From: Penaeicola halotolerans
Lineage (GTDB): Bacteria; Bacteroidota; Bacteroidia; Cytophagales; Cyclobacteriaceae
Direction of reading: 5' to 3'
DNA: 64,000 bases
Assembly (NCBI RefSeq): GCF_016464625.1
Contig: NZ_JAEAGO010000003.1
Location: 434,001-498,000, forward strand
A program made the position numbers and the translations under genes. The notes beneath the pieces are model-generated. The model had not been told where the DNA came from and made no database searches. It saw only the letters and a program-made list of their open reading frames with translations. Shown here piece after piece: positions 1 through 11,300 of the stretch; position 1 is the stretch's first letter, and each line of letters opens with the position of its first letter.

Positions 1-253
1 ATTTTAATGTTGACTTGCAAATACTGGTCAGCTATCACTAACACCTCCTGTTACACCACTACCACTAGTTGCATCAAAATATATCCAGCCAATTATCAAT
101 ATGGAGCTATTAATAAATGGTGTTGAAATCAATGGAACAAAAGTTCTTGGCGTTTATATGCCTTAAGGTCACTCTGAAGGGCAGTCTTGGAGAGATTCTG
201 TCTGGATGAGGAAGCAAGCGCACAGCCTTCGGGCTGGCGCTTGTGATTTAAGT
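1..253. other. Non-coding stretch at the window edge
   Basis: No convincing gene is visible. Both strands carry open stretches of about 40 codons between 14 and 166, without a start signal or recognisable family. A strong hairpin sits just beyond the end of the minus-strand YD-repeat gene. This may be decayed coding sequence, but I cannot identify it. Confidence 0.4.
215..243 (-). terminator. Hairpin downstream of YD-repeat gene
   Basis: A seven-base outer stem (CAAGCGC with GCGCTTG) and a four-base inner stem (AGCC with GGCT) close a TTCG tetraloop. It lies 11 bases past the stop codon of the minus-strand gene ending at 254. There is no clear T tract, so it may be a transcript 3' end or RNA-stabilising hairpin and not a classic intrinsic terminator. 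Confidence 0.45.
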
Positions 254-3200
254 TTAATCTCGATAATTATATGTAAATGAATTAATGATATTACCTTTAT
301 CATCTCTTATTAAAATAAGCCTATTAAGACTGTCATAATAATAGTGACTCGCTTGGTTATTTTCATTTATTATAGATCTAACAAAAAAATTTTTGTGGTA
401 GTTATAAGTATTGACCAAGGCATTTTTTGGGAAAATTCTAACTTCATCAATTCTTGATCCATTAGTAAGATTAACTGAATTAACAAAAGGGATGGGTTCT
501 TGATATAACCACTTACCATCAAAATACCAATAACTCATTAATAAATCTTGCCCATTTGGTATGGAAATAAAGTCATTAAAATTGATGGATGAACCTGCAT
601 AGTATTTATTTCCTGCAAATGAATCACCAACAGTTCCCAAACTATCTTCAAAACTCAAATAGAATATCTCATTATGTGCAGCATTTAATGCTGAATACGC
701 GATTAAATTGGTATTAAGTAAATAATCAAATGAATATTGTGTATTATTTTCTCTCATACTAAGTATATTTCCTGTATTAATGTCATACTTATCAAAATAA
801 ATCAACTCATAAAGATTTTGATCTAATTGGCCATTTAAGGATGAGTACCTAGGGCTATATTCATCTAATAAGAGATTACTCGCACTCCATAAGACATTTT
901 GAAAAATATTATCTTCTTGAAATTTAAAAGTCATATACTTAACATCTTTTAAATATTCTAAGCCATCTAAAACTGTTGAGCTTAATGTCTCAACTGGAAC
1001 TCCAGTATAATTTTTATCATAAAGAAATTCTTCTGTAGTACTTTTTAATATGAAATCAGATAAGTAAAAGTAATATGTAGAGTTTAATAAATTATTGTTA
1101 TATAATCTCTTAACTTTTACGTTTTGCAGATTGTCATCATATTCAAAGCTCTCTTTAATATTTAAGGTATCTCCCGATGTATAGATATAGGTATCATTAG
1201 ATACTACTTTTGTAAAACCAAAAATTTGTTTATACCTACCAAAATAAAAAGAACTATTTGTTAATAATACGCCTCCCTTAAATTGCAATTTCAATGAAGA
1301 ATTCTCCACACTATCAAACTGATATGATTTCGAAACTTCTTTAATAAGCATTCCTTGGCTATCAAAATAAGCTTCATTAATTAAGTTACCAGTAAGGAAG
1401 GAATAATCATCACTAGGCTGAAAAGGTGGAGTATTATTACTAAAAAACAAATAATCTTTAGGAGTTGTGTAAGTATATACAATCTTACCATTATTGATGC
1501 TATCATTTGAAATTACAGTAACTCTTTCATAGCCTACATAATTACCCCTTGTAGTACCTAACAAGGATGGGTTAACACTAAGTCTTAGTTGTAGTGAACA
1601 TAGATAATCCAATTGGTAATTTTCAATTTGTTTAAAGTTTTCATAATTATAAGTATAGATAGGTTCATTATATAAAACACCGGAGGAAATACCTTGATCA
1701 TCCTTATACTCAAATTGAGTAGAGCTTAATAGACTATCGGTATAATCATAATTTTTAATTGACTTAATCCTAACTCCCCCACCAAATCTCTCTACAATTG
1801 GTTGATTTAAGTCATCATATAAATAACTAACACTAATAGACGCTACATCATTATTCCCATTACAATCTGACCAAGTAGCCTCTGTTCTAATTTTATAGTT
1901 ACCGGGACTCAACATAATGCTAAAATAACTAGGGCTTAGGCTATTAAACTCATATATGATATTTTCAGCACTATCTAATATGAATGCCTTTGGAGGACCA
2001 TTTCCACCAAAGTAAGGATCATTATATAATTGAAAGTTTAAGCTCACATCTACTGGTATTTGAGAAGCACTAGCACTTGTTATAGTAAAGATCATTTCCG
2101 ATGTAGAAGCATTTTGTCCATTACAATCAGAACCGAATGAACTTGTGGAAGTTAGAAAAGGAATTCGCTCAAACATGTTTTGATCAGAAACAGCACCTCC
2201 ATTAGTAAAGCTGTAAGTATTAGCTTCATATATAAACTCACTCTTCCCACCTGTTGGATACGTAATTGACTTCAATAACCCATAGATGGTATATCTATCA
2301 TCTGGCTCTCGATTTGTATTGCTATTATAATACGTCCCAAACACATTTGCAGAGGGCAATAATGTAGAGTTGTTTACACCATTGTAGTATCCCCAATGAT
2401 CTATACTTTTTGAATTCCTTTCAGGTAGAGATGAATAATATGAAAAACTATATAGTGGAATTTCCTCCGTAATACTATATTGAACTACATTTTTTAAAGT
2501 TAATCTATTTGTGGAATAGTCATGCTGTAACCTCAATTCTCTTATCAACTCACCGTTGGACTTAACAAGAATTTTACTCAGAGCTTTATTATTGACACCT
2601 TGTACATCTAATCTTGAATTACCGCCCGAAAATACGACTTGTAAGCCATTTGAAGTATTTATTTCATTAATAATCTTTCCACTCACTTCAAGGCTATCAT
2701 ACCCTGCATTGTATATTCCTGGAATACTTCCTGGACATGATTGATCGCTTATAGGATTTCTATGCAAAATAGTTTCCGAATTGAGAATTCTATATTTCAT
2801 GCTGTAGTCACTATAGGAAAAATCAATGAACTTTAGTCCATTAATATCTTCAATCCTAGATAAATACCAAGAAGACACTTGATTTAAAGGTTGACTTGCA
2901 TAACAAACACTATTAAATGAATCTGATTGTGTTATCTCCGTATGTTCAAAAATATATTTATTGCCTTTATCATCCCAAACATTCCAGCCAAGAATGGATG
3001 AATTAAAGCCATTTGACCAAACAATCTCAACCTTGATCTTTGTTTCTGAACTTACAATAAGATTACCATCCAAATCAAACATAAATTGTGCGTTGATCCC
3101 ATTTACATTTATAGTAAAAATATCAGGTTGAATATCATAACATCCAGATGAAATATCTTTTAATAAATTTAACCTTAAAGAAGATTCATCAGAATAGTCT

Positions 3201-3613
3201 TCTAGCAATTGTTTAGTGATTCCTAAATCTTTTAGTCCTAAATAACTGATGTAGGCATTAGAAATATTTTCATCTGCATAGCCATGAATGGTTCTTGAGA
3301 TTACACCCCCAGCATTTAAACTCCAACCTATTCCCACCCATGAGGAAATTTCCTCTACTTTCACCCCAGAAGAATGATACTTTAGCATAATAGGTAACTG
3401 AAGATCTCCATTGATAATTTCAAAAACAGGTACAGAAATATCAGGGATACCCGTGTAATTAGACACAGGAATTTCAGTATACTTCCCTAAAGATGAGGCT
3501 TCAGGTGATGGGGGAATTATATTTTGTCTATAGTCTTCTTGGCCATGTAGTTTTGTAAAAAACATTATTAAAAGAAGTGCCATTAAAGGAGCTTTTACTT
3601 TATTCATAATCAT
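254..3613 (-). CDS. Secreted YD-repeat (RHS-like) protein, 1119 aa
   Basis: The protein begins with a signal peptide (about residues 1-24, ending near HGQ) and is probably exported to the periplasm or cell surface. Residues about 35-110 carry the N-terminal block typical of large Bacteroidota RHS-like proteins: a stretch around SNYTGIPDISVPVFE, then VKVEEISSWVGIGWSLNAGG. The last 40 residues hold YD-type repeats (YYYDSLNRLILIRDDKGN) and end at NYRD, with no RHS core motif and no toxin domain. Overall organisation matches the two YD-repeat genes at 14525-21098, so it is probably a paralog, but its C-terminus is not part of their shared 486-bp repeat. It is visibly AT-rich. It lies beyond the immunity candidates, separated by a decayed RHS fragment, and probably has its own transcript. 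Function unknown. Confidence 0.85.
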   Translation of the reverse strand: MIMNKVKAPLMALLLIMFFTKLHGQEDYRQNIIPPSPEASSLGKYTEIPVSNYTGIPDISVPVFEIINGDLQLPIMLKYHSSGVKVEEISSWVGIGWSLNAGGVISRTIHGYADENISNAYISYLGLKDLGITKQLLEDYSDESSLRLNLLKDISSGCYDIQPDIFTINVNGINAQFMFDLDGNLIVSSETKIKVEIVWSNGFNSSILGWNVWDDKGNKYIFEHTEITQSDSFNSVCYASQPLNQVSSWYLSRIEDINGLKFIDFSYSDYSMKYRILNSETILHRNPISDQSCPGSIPGIYNAGYDSLEVSGKIINEINTSNGLQVVFSGGNSRLDVQGVNNKALSKILVKSNGELIRELRLQHDYSTNRLTLKNVVQYSITEEIPLYSFSYYSSLPERNSKSIDHWGYYNGVNNSTLLPSANVFGTYYNSNTNREPDDRYTIYGLLKSITYPTGGKSEFIYEANTYSFTNGGAVSDQNMFERIPFLTSTSSFGSDCNGQNASTSEMIFTITSASASQIPVDVSLNFQLYNDPYFGGNGPPKAFILDSAENIIYEFNSLSPSYFSIMLSPGNYKIRTEATWSDCNGNNDVASISVSYLYDDLNQPIVERFGGGVRIKSIKNYDYTDSLLSSTQFEYKDDQGISSGVLYNEPIYTYNYENFKQIENYQLDYLCSLQLRLSVNPSLLGTTRGNYVGYERVTVISNDSINNGKIVYTYTTPKDYLFFSNNTPPFQPSDDYSFLTGNLINEAYFDSQGMLIKEVSKSYQFDSVENSSLKLQFKGGVLLTNSSFYFGRYKQIFGFTKVVSNDTYIYTSGDTLNIKESFEYDDNLQNVKVKRLYNNNLLNSTYYFYLSDFILKSTTEEFLYDKNYTGVPVETLSSTVLDGLEYLKDVKYMTFKFQEDNIFQNVLWSASNLLLDEYSPRYSSLNGQLDQNLYELIYFDKYDINTGNILSMRENNTQYSFDYLLNTNLIAYSALNAAHNEIFYLSFEDSLGTVGDSFAGNKYYAGSSINFNDFISIPNGQDLLMSYWYFDGKWLYQEPIPFVNSVNLTNGSRIDEVRIFPKNALVNTYNYHKNFFVRSIINENNQASHYYYDSLNRLILIRDDKGNIINSFTYNYRD

Positions 3614-3690
3614 ATATTTATTCGCTATTAAATATAATGAATTAATGATTTAAAAATCATTGAATGACAGCTATTTATTTTATTTAACAT

Positions 3691-3825
3691 TTGGATTGGT
3701 GGTGTAGCTCACCCGTACATTGCCCAAGTGATCCTTGAGGAAGTATTCATAGCTCAGCCGATTGTCAAAGGTGATCTTTCCCTCTTAATGTAAGATCAAT
3801 TGTAGCGTATTAGACTCGAACTCAT
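3691..3825 (-). pseudogene. Decayed fragment of the RHS core
   Basis: This stretch matches 6845-6980 inside the large RHS gene at a constant offset of 3154 bases with scattered substitutions. Read on the minus strand it encodes the equivalent of YEYFLKDHLGNVRVSYTTNP, but an in-frame TAA replaces a Glu codon shortly before it, and there is no start or continuing frame. It is a non-functional remnant of an RHS C-terminal module, as expected where toxin tips have been displaced by recombination. Confidence 0.85.
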
Positions 3826-3903
3826 AAAGAAGACATATCATTTGAAACTCATCGATTTCCTATAGTTTATAATTTGTAGTATTAGCTAATACTATTAAAA
3901 AGT

Positions 3904-3929
3904 AAAAAAAGTTTATTAAACTATTTTTT
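3904..3929 (-). terminator. Weak intrinsic terminator after the RHS operon
   Basis: On the minus strand an AGTTT/AAACT stem with a three-base loop is flanked by runs of A before and T after, overlapping the stop codon of the last small gene (3928). The stem is short and AT-rich, so strength is uncertain. Confidence 0.45.
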
Positions 3930-4473
3930 ATTTCTTAATAGAGCTTATCATTTGTTTTGATAATGGCTGCCATTTATCTAAATCATTCATTGTGCAATTA
4001 AATGTGCCTAAAAGCAATTTTCCATCTAATACTGTTATAAACATCTTATTGTAAATTTTTGTATCAATCGCATTCGACATAAATTCAATAGTCAAAAATT
4101 CAGAGTTGTTCGATGTTAATTTGTCAGTCTTTAGTATTTCTATACCATTGGTTGCTGATAACTGTTGTTTGATAGCTGTCTGCACTTGGTTTAACTCTTG
4201 CTCACTTATTGGATTGGACGTGTGATTAAAAGCAATATTAATGCTTCCTTTATCATTGGTATAAACTTCTGTTGGTCGATTTGCTGTGTTTGGATATTTG
4301 ATCAATAAAGTTGATTCATCCATTAGAGTAAAATCTGAAGGCAATAACAAAGTTATTTTTTCATTTAAAACTTTACGCTCTTTTAATTCAGTATCAAACG
4401 ACATTACCATAAAGGATAAAACCAAAACAAATAATAATTTACTTCCCTTGGTTAAGTTTATCAATTTCTTCAT
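3928..4473 (-). CDS. Small exported protein, DcrB/PsbP-like; possible immunity or accessory protein
   Basis: 181 residues from the ATG at 4473; an upstream ATG at 4524 would add 17 residues ahead of a good signal peptide and is less likely. The N-terminus (MKKLINLTKGSKLLFVLVLSF) is a signal sequence or membrane anchor. The mature part, with LPSDFTLMDE near the start and a late segment around LDGKLLLGTFNC, has the layout of DcrB/PsbP-fold periplasmic proteins; this assignment is by pattern only. It overlaps the LRR gene before it by 35 bases, so the two are probably co-translated, directly behind the GIY-YIG toxin gene. A role in immunity or toxin processing is inference; an exported protein would not protect against a cytoplasmic nuclease, so the LRR protein is the likelier immunity factor. 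Confidence 0.7.
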   Translation of the reverse strand: MKKLINLTKGSKLLFVLVLSFMVMSFDTELKERKVLNEKITLLLPSDFTLMDESTLLIKYPNTANRPTEVYTNDKGSINIAFNHTSNPISEQELNQVQTAIKQQLSATNGIEILKTDKLTSNNSEFLTIEFMSNAIDTKIYNKMFITVLDGKLLLGTFNCTMNDLDKWQPLSKQMISSIKK

Positions 4474-5302
4474 TTTTATAATTATAATGTTTTCTATTTT
4501 CAAACGCCACTTTTTGTATTCCAATACAAGGTGTCATATCTCCATCTTGTATAGAAGTATTACCCCAAAAATCAAACCATTTTAGTTTTTTCAAACCTCT
4601 TATTGGACTTAAGGACTTTATTTCTTTACAATTATTTAACCCTAACTTTTCAAGACTATAAAGCTGACTTATTTCTTCTATTTCATCAATGTTTTTACAC
4701 GATTCTACATCTAAATATTTTAGTGTTTTTGATAGTTTATCAACTCCTTTAAGATTGTCCAGTTTTGATAAATGATACAATCCCAACCTTTCCAACAGTA
4801 AATTCTCTATACCAATCAGAGACTTAATAGAAGATTGTCTTAAGCCTAAAGTTTTAAGGTTAACCAAATGCCTTAAGTCCTGTAAATCTTCTTTGTTAAA
4901 CTTAATTATATCTAAACGCTTTAAAGAAGTGCAATTAAAAATGGTCTTTGCTTTTGGTCTCCAAATAAACCTACAATCTTCAAGTTTAGGAAACATATTA
5001 AAATCAATTTCTTGATTGTCTTTGGCAAGTACATTTATTGCTAAAACTTTTAGGTTTTTTAAATGGCGTAGAGCTGTATAATCAATTGCCTGATAAGATG
5101 ATATTGTAATTCTTTCTATAAATGTGTAATCCTTTAAAAAGTCTACATTGTCCAATTTATAGCCTTTATCAAAAGAAAGTATAACACCTAGAATATTACT
5201 TTTCTTCACTGCCTCCATATCACCAGCAATATTATCTGATGATATGTAAGCTGATTTACCCCATTCAGTATTTACAATTTCTATTTTCTTTTTTAACAAC
5301 AT
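4439..5302 (-). CDS. Leucine-rich-repeat protein, candidate immunity protein
   Basis: 287 residues, no signal peptide, predicted cytoplasmic. From about residue 70 there is a run of irregular leucine-rich repeats of 20-24 residues, for example LRHLKNLKVLAINVL, LVNLKTLGLRQSSIKSL, LKYLDVESCKNIDEI and LEKLGLNNCKEIKSL. It starts 7 bases after the stop of the giant RHS toxin gene, the usual position for an immunity gene, and solenoid-type immunity proteins (LRR, ankyrin, HEAT) are known in polymorphic toxin systems. I infer that it binds and neutralises the GIY-YIG tip. Its AT-rich composition matches the toxin tip and not the RHS core, which suggests the two moved together. Confidence 0.8.
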   Translation of the reverse strand: MLLKKKIEIVNTEWGKSAYISSDNIAGDMEAVKKSNILGVILSFDKGYKLDNVDFLKDYTFIERITISSYQAIDYTALRHLKNLKVLAINVLAKDNQEIDFNMFPKLEDCRFIWRPKAKTIFNCTSLKRLDIIKFNKEDLQDLRHLVNLKTLGLRQSSIKSLIGIENLLLERLGLYHLSKLDNLKGVDKLSKTLKYLDVESCKNIDEIEEISQLYSLEKLGLNNCKEIKSLSPIRGLKKLKWFDFWGNTSIQDGDMTPCIGIQKVAFENRKHYNYKNEEIDKLNQGK

Positions 5303-5309
5303 ATTTACA

Positions 5310-8300
5310 TTAATCCATTTTATAAGTTTTCCCAGTAGTTACGGTTCTTGACATCTCACTTGCTCTATTTGAACCTATAGGATTTCTAGTATTTAAAACT
5401 TTATCACTTTGAGCTCCAACACCATCGGTAGCATTATTTAGTTGGCGTTGTTCAAAAACTTCCCTGTCAACTTTTTGTCCCTTGACTTCTGTAACCTTTA
5501 CATCTACTATTTCGTCAGATTTGAACTTTGCAGATTTATTGTGTTGCTTCAATCTCTTACCAACATCTTTCGATTGTCCAATGTATTTTTTACCACTTTT
5601 GGTAGTAATCTCATAAATACCAGAAACACCTTTTGTTGCATCTATAAGATTATATAATTTTTTACCAAGTCTTACACCTTTGCCTAAATCACCAACAACA
5701 GGTATCATTGCAGCAGCACTTATTCCTGCATTGACATAATCTCCCTGTGCTAAATAAATTAATGCATTGGCTCCATCAGCTATTTCTCCAACAACAGGAA
5801 TAAAGCCAACAATATCCAAACCTGTTTGAACCCAACTAACCCAATTTGAAGATTCTTTCTTTTTCTTCGCAACTACAACAACTTCATCTAACAAAATAGG
5901 TGCAATTTCTGGTTCTGGGTCAGTATCATTGATAACATCATTCCCTGAAATAGCATCACTAACCATCATTCCATCAGGGTCTATATACCTGATAGGATTA
6001 TTCATAGTATAATTGTAAGGACTCCAGCTTTCGTATAAATCAGCTAAAGGGTCTATAGTCGTCCAACGTGCTATTATTGGGTCATACATCCTAGCGCCAT
6101 AGTCTAGCCAGCTAGTCTCCTCTTGCTTCTCTTTCCCATTGTAGAGATACCTCTGAGCAGTCATCCCACTGGCATTGCTCTGATAAGTCTCCAAACCAAA
6201 TGGATAGTAACCTGTCTCTTGCAGCAGTGGCCCATGCGCCAGCTCCACCCGCATATCGTCAAAGAACACCTCGGACACCTGTCCGCTCTCATTCGATAAA
6301 TATACAAAAACAAATCCAGATTTGCTGATCGTGAGGTCAGCCGATAGTGTCTCATGTGTGCCCGTAGTCCCATCCGTCTGTCCTGCCACACTCACTTGTC
6401 TAAAGCCCATGTCCACTAAGGTCATCTGCTCATCAAAGACGAGGTAGTTGAGATAGGCTCTCGGAATACTCGTATCGCTATTGCCCGTAAAGATAGGCCC
6501 TGACATAAAGAGATCTCCAAACAACTCATACAGGTCTGACTGCTCTGGCGCACTCTCTATCCCAAAGCTGTTCAAGAAGCCTGCTGCCATGTAGCTACCA
6601 ATATCCGTACTCGCTGCTCCCGGATCTATCTGAGGATAGATGGCTTTCACACTGAGCTTGACCGTATCTCCTGCCATCACTTGCAGGGATTTGCTCAAGC
6701 CTATGATCTCTCCTTCTACACCACTGAGTCGTAGGGATTGGTTACCGCCTGGGGTGCTATTGTAGTGGCTGTTAGAGATGATGGTTCCTCCGTCTCCAAA
6801 GTCCTCAGGGGTTTGCTCTAAGTCTGCCTGTGCCACTTCCACACTTGGATTGGTGGTGTAGCTCACTCGTACATTGCCCAAGTGATCCTTGAGGAAGTAT
6901 TCATAGCTCAGTCCATTGTCAAAAGTGATCCTTCCCTCTTCATGCAAGATCAGCTGTAGCGTGTCTGACTCATAGACCAGCTCCCCTGTATAGTCGGTCT
7001 TGCGATCCGTATCAGGCCCCACACTCCACTGCTGTAGCTTCTGACCTGTCGCACTGTAGAGGTAGTTGATCTGTCTGCCATCTCCGAAGTACACCGTATC
7101 AGGGAGGTTGAGATGGTTATAGCTGATCTCTACGATGTTTTTATTAAGGTCTGCTATGAGATTGCCATTGCTATCATAGACATAGTCATCATTAGTCGTA
7201 TTGCCATCTTTAAAGCCCTTATCGTTTTGACTATAATCCGTTACTGCCAATAGTTGATTGCTATAAGCCGCATTAGTCCCATAGTCATAGCGTAAGCTAT
7301 CGATCACAGTTCCAGCCTGATCTTTTCTATTGAGTGTTAAGATATTGCCATTGGCATCATAGCTGTAGCTTGTTTGTAAAGCCGTAGTCGTACTAGTCCA
7401 GTTGCTTGAAGTTCTAAGATCAGCGTTGGTCAATCGATTAAGGAAGTCATAACTGTAGCCATAGCCTAGGGAGACATCTCCCAAGTCTCTACTCCACTTC
7501 ATCGCACTGATGTTACCATTGTACTGACCTTGACTGCCTAGTCCTAGGTTATCATCATAGCCCAGTTCCATTCCGAAGTAATCCGCTGCCGCAGCACCCT
7601 CTTGACGGAGGTCTGCATGGTTGATCCTCGTCAGCCAGCCTCTGATATTATAGCGATAGTCGATGCTTTGAGCATAGCTGCCAGAAGTACCGTGCTGGTG
7701 TTTCGTCACGACTTCTCCTAGTGCATTGTACTCATTAGCCGTGAGTGTCACAATATCACCATTATCGACTTGGTGCTGTACGCTGAGCAGTCTACCTGCT
7801 GGATCATACTGGAAGCCACGAGTGATGTTTACCGCCCCACCATAGGTTGTCTTACTAGCCATCACCTGTGGATTGATGAGGTTTTTGTAGCGAGTAGAAC
7901 TACGCTCTTCTTCATCTAAGTGATTGTTCTTCACCACTTGCACCACTCTTTGACGCTCATCATAGTAGTTAACTACTTCAATAAACTTCTCAGTAGCTAG
8001 GACACGCTCTTTACTACCTGTTACCAGATTGATTGTTCTTGTGCTGAAGCTATTTGGAAGACCTGTCAGGTGAGTGCCCTGATAGTTCATATTCAAGCCG
8101 CCTGTATTCTGTAGTTTGCTCTTGAACTGATAGTCATCATAGTAGCTCACTGTATAGACTGTTACATCTTGTGTAGGGAAGGCATCATTGCTATAGCCAT
8201 GATCTCCTGCGCCTGTATAACGTTCGCTGATAGTAGCAGCTACCTGTGCGGCCATGTCTGCTTGACTCATCACGCTTGCTGCCTGATACATACCCGTCAT

Positions 8301-11300
8301 GACAGCCCTATTCAGTCCATCATATTTGGTATAGAGCCATAGACTATCCTTTCTTTGCTCAGCATCTTGGGTCAGCACCAGTCTATCTCTTTTGTCATAG
8401 ACCATATAGGTCTTACCTGCCCCAGGAACTTCTTTGGTGATCATGCGCTTTCTGCCATCATAAGTATAGCGATATGCCCACTTGCTCAGGAAGCTTTGCT
8501 GATCAGTCACTGACTGCCCATGATACTGGGTATCCAACAGCTTCACAGCTTGCGGAGGAATCACCACTGCCAATTGATCAAAGACATCATAGACATAATA
8601 GGTCATCGTTTCCTCTCCAGCCTTCTTGATTTTCTTGGCCAGTGTTTTACCCATCTTGTCTACATAGCTGATTGTGATGGTTTGCTCCTCATCGATCATT
8701 TGATCTGCCTTGAGCTGATTGGCTGCATAGTAGTTGAGGTTACCTACTGTTCCCGCAGTCACTACTTGATAGACTGGGTCATAGCTAAACTGCAATACTT
8801 CTTGTGCTTGATTGAAAGCATACACATAGCTCATTGCATGCGTTCCATCTGCCTGCCACGCTGCCCCAGGATTACCCTGCTTCAGTGGTCTGTTGAGCGG
8901 AGATGGCTCAAAGATAGTCGTAGCATAAGGCATCGCATCTGCTGCTAGCTTAGCAGTTTCCCCTAGGCTATAGAACGCTTCATGAGGACTTCCTGTATAA
9001 GTACCAGTTGGCCCAGTCAGGATATCGGATTTGAAGAAGCCATTAGATTGGTTGCTCACCATTGGTAAGTATTTCTTCGCTTCTCTTCCTAGAGCATCAT
9101 AGACCGTTGGTGTTACGATATCATGACCCGTTGGAGAACTCGCAGTACTTACTGTCTGCATCAGCCTACCCAAGCCATCAAAATATTGGATGGTCTGCTC
9201 ATTTTGTGAGCGATCTAGGGAGGCAATCATCCCTTCATCTTTGATACTGTCGGCTAAGATGGTATTGCTGATGATATAGTTTAGGTTTTGAGCACTTACC
9301 CCAGCGCTCACCGTGATGCTAGGCGTTGTGTAGCTTTGTCCTGCTTTGGTTACACTCAATGTATAGACGCCTGGCTGGGTAGCCGTGTAGGTGGCACTTG
9401 TCCCTACTACTGGTGTACCTTCTCTAGACCATTGATAGCTGTCATAGGTGTAAGTCGCAGAGGAGCTCAACACGGTGGCTTGTCCCATAGACAACACGCC
9501 ACCATTAGTGGCTGCTATAGTAGTCGTTGGATAGACCGTCACCGGTACGGCTACCCGAGCACTCACACAATTATTGGCATTCTTAGCACGTACGTATCTA
9601 AATGTAGTACTGCTTGCACTGGCTGTAGCTGTATAAGAGGTTCCTTCAGCCAAGACTGTCGTACTAGAGCTTGTGCTAAACCATTCATAAGTAACCCCAG
9701 GCTGTGGATTGCTGATGCTTATTGTAACAGAACCTGCGCCAAAACGACTATTACCAGTAAAGCTGATGCTATTGGATGGCAAGGCATTTACGGTGATAGT
9801 TGCACTTCCTGACATGGTGCGAATACAACCATTTGTTGAAGTCGCTACTACAGTGTAAGTACCAGCAACAGTTTGATTACCAAAATTCAGAGCACTCCCT
9901 GTACCTGAAAGTGTAGAAACTGTAGTGCTTCCTCTTTTCAGGGCATAACTAATACCACTTTGCGAACCTGATAGCGTGACTGGTAAACCAGCATCACCCG
10001 TACAGAATGCGCCTCCTCCTCCAACACTGAAATTAGTCGGTAATGTATTGATAGTAATAGTCGCAGAACCACTCATCGTTCTCACACAACCTGTAGTAGC
10101 ATTCGTAGCCACTACGGTGTATGTACCTGAGCTTGGCTGTACCCCAAAGTTTAAGGCATTCCCTGTACCAGGAAGGGTAGTAACAGTAGTACTTCCTCTT
10201 TTCAAGGTATAGTTCACCCCGCTCTGCGAATCAGATAAAGTAACAGCGGGCGGACTCTCTCCAGAACAGATAGTTCCTCCTCCTCCTACCGTATAGGCGG
10301 TTGGCAAAGGATTAACCGTAACCGTAGCCGTGCCCGACATCACCCTTGTACAACCAGTATTTACATTGGTAGCTTCTATGGTATATGTACCAGCGTCATT
10401 ATGACCTGTAAAGTTTAAAGGATTACCCGTTCCTGCAAATTGATTGACAGTAGTACCATTTCGTTTCAAAGCATAATTCACTCCAGTCTGAGAACCAGAC
10501 AAAGAAATGGTCAATCCACCACCTCCAGAACAAATAGTTCCACCACCACTAGTGGTGTAATTATTAAGTGGGTCATACATTCCTATTGATGCACTACCCG
10601 TCATATCAACACTACAACCAGCAGCATTTGTAGCGACAACTGTATAGGCTCCAATGCCAGATTGTACCCCAAAATTAAGAGCACTTCCATTTCCTGGCGC
10701 TGAACTAACAGTCTCACCCCAAAGCTTTAATAGATAAGTGACTCCACTTTGAGATCCTGATAATGTAATTGGTAAACCTGCATCTCCAGAACAATATACA
10801 CCTCCGCCTCCTACTGTGAAGGCTGTAGGCAATGAGTTAATAGCCACACTGGCTGAACCAGTCATAGTCCTTACACAACCAGTTGATGAATTACTAGCGT
10901 CTACTGTGTATGTACCTGCAGTTGTCTGATAACCAAAATTAAGAGCACTACCTGTTCCACTTAGATAAGACACTATTGTACCGTTTCGCTTGAGAGCATA
11001 AGTAATTCCAGACTGTGAGCCTGATAGTCTCACTTCATTACCATCTTCACCAGCACAATGTGCACCTCCTCCAAATACAGTATAGTTAGTTGGCAATGCA
11101 TTCACTGTGATTACTGGTGATCCACTCATCAGGATCGAACAGCTTGTAGTCGCATTTGTGGCTAATACGGTATAAGTACCCGCAGTTGTTTGAGGATCGA
11201 AACTAAGCGCACTTCCAGTACCAGACTTTGTAACGACATTAGTCCCATTCCTTCTCAAGGTATAATTGACCCCTGATTGTGACCCTGATAGGCTGATTGA

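Noticed and set aside
14-166. Short open frames on both strands at the window start, one ending at 166
   Set aside because: No start signal or recognised family, and each is about 40 codons. Not enough to call a gene.
6161-6391. Minus-strand open frame in another phase inside the RHS core
   Set aside because: Shadow frame of the giant RHS gene with Arg-rich, domain-free translation.
8520-8948. Long plus-strand open frames inside the RHS gene (also at 9288-9812 and elsewhere)
   Set aside because: They are antisense to a well supported gene, have no domain and no start signal.
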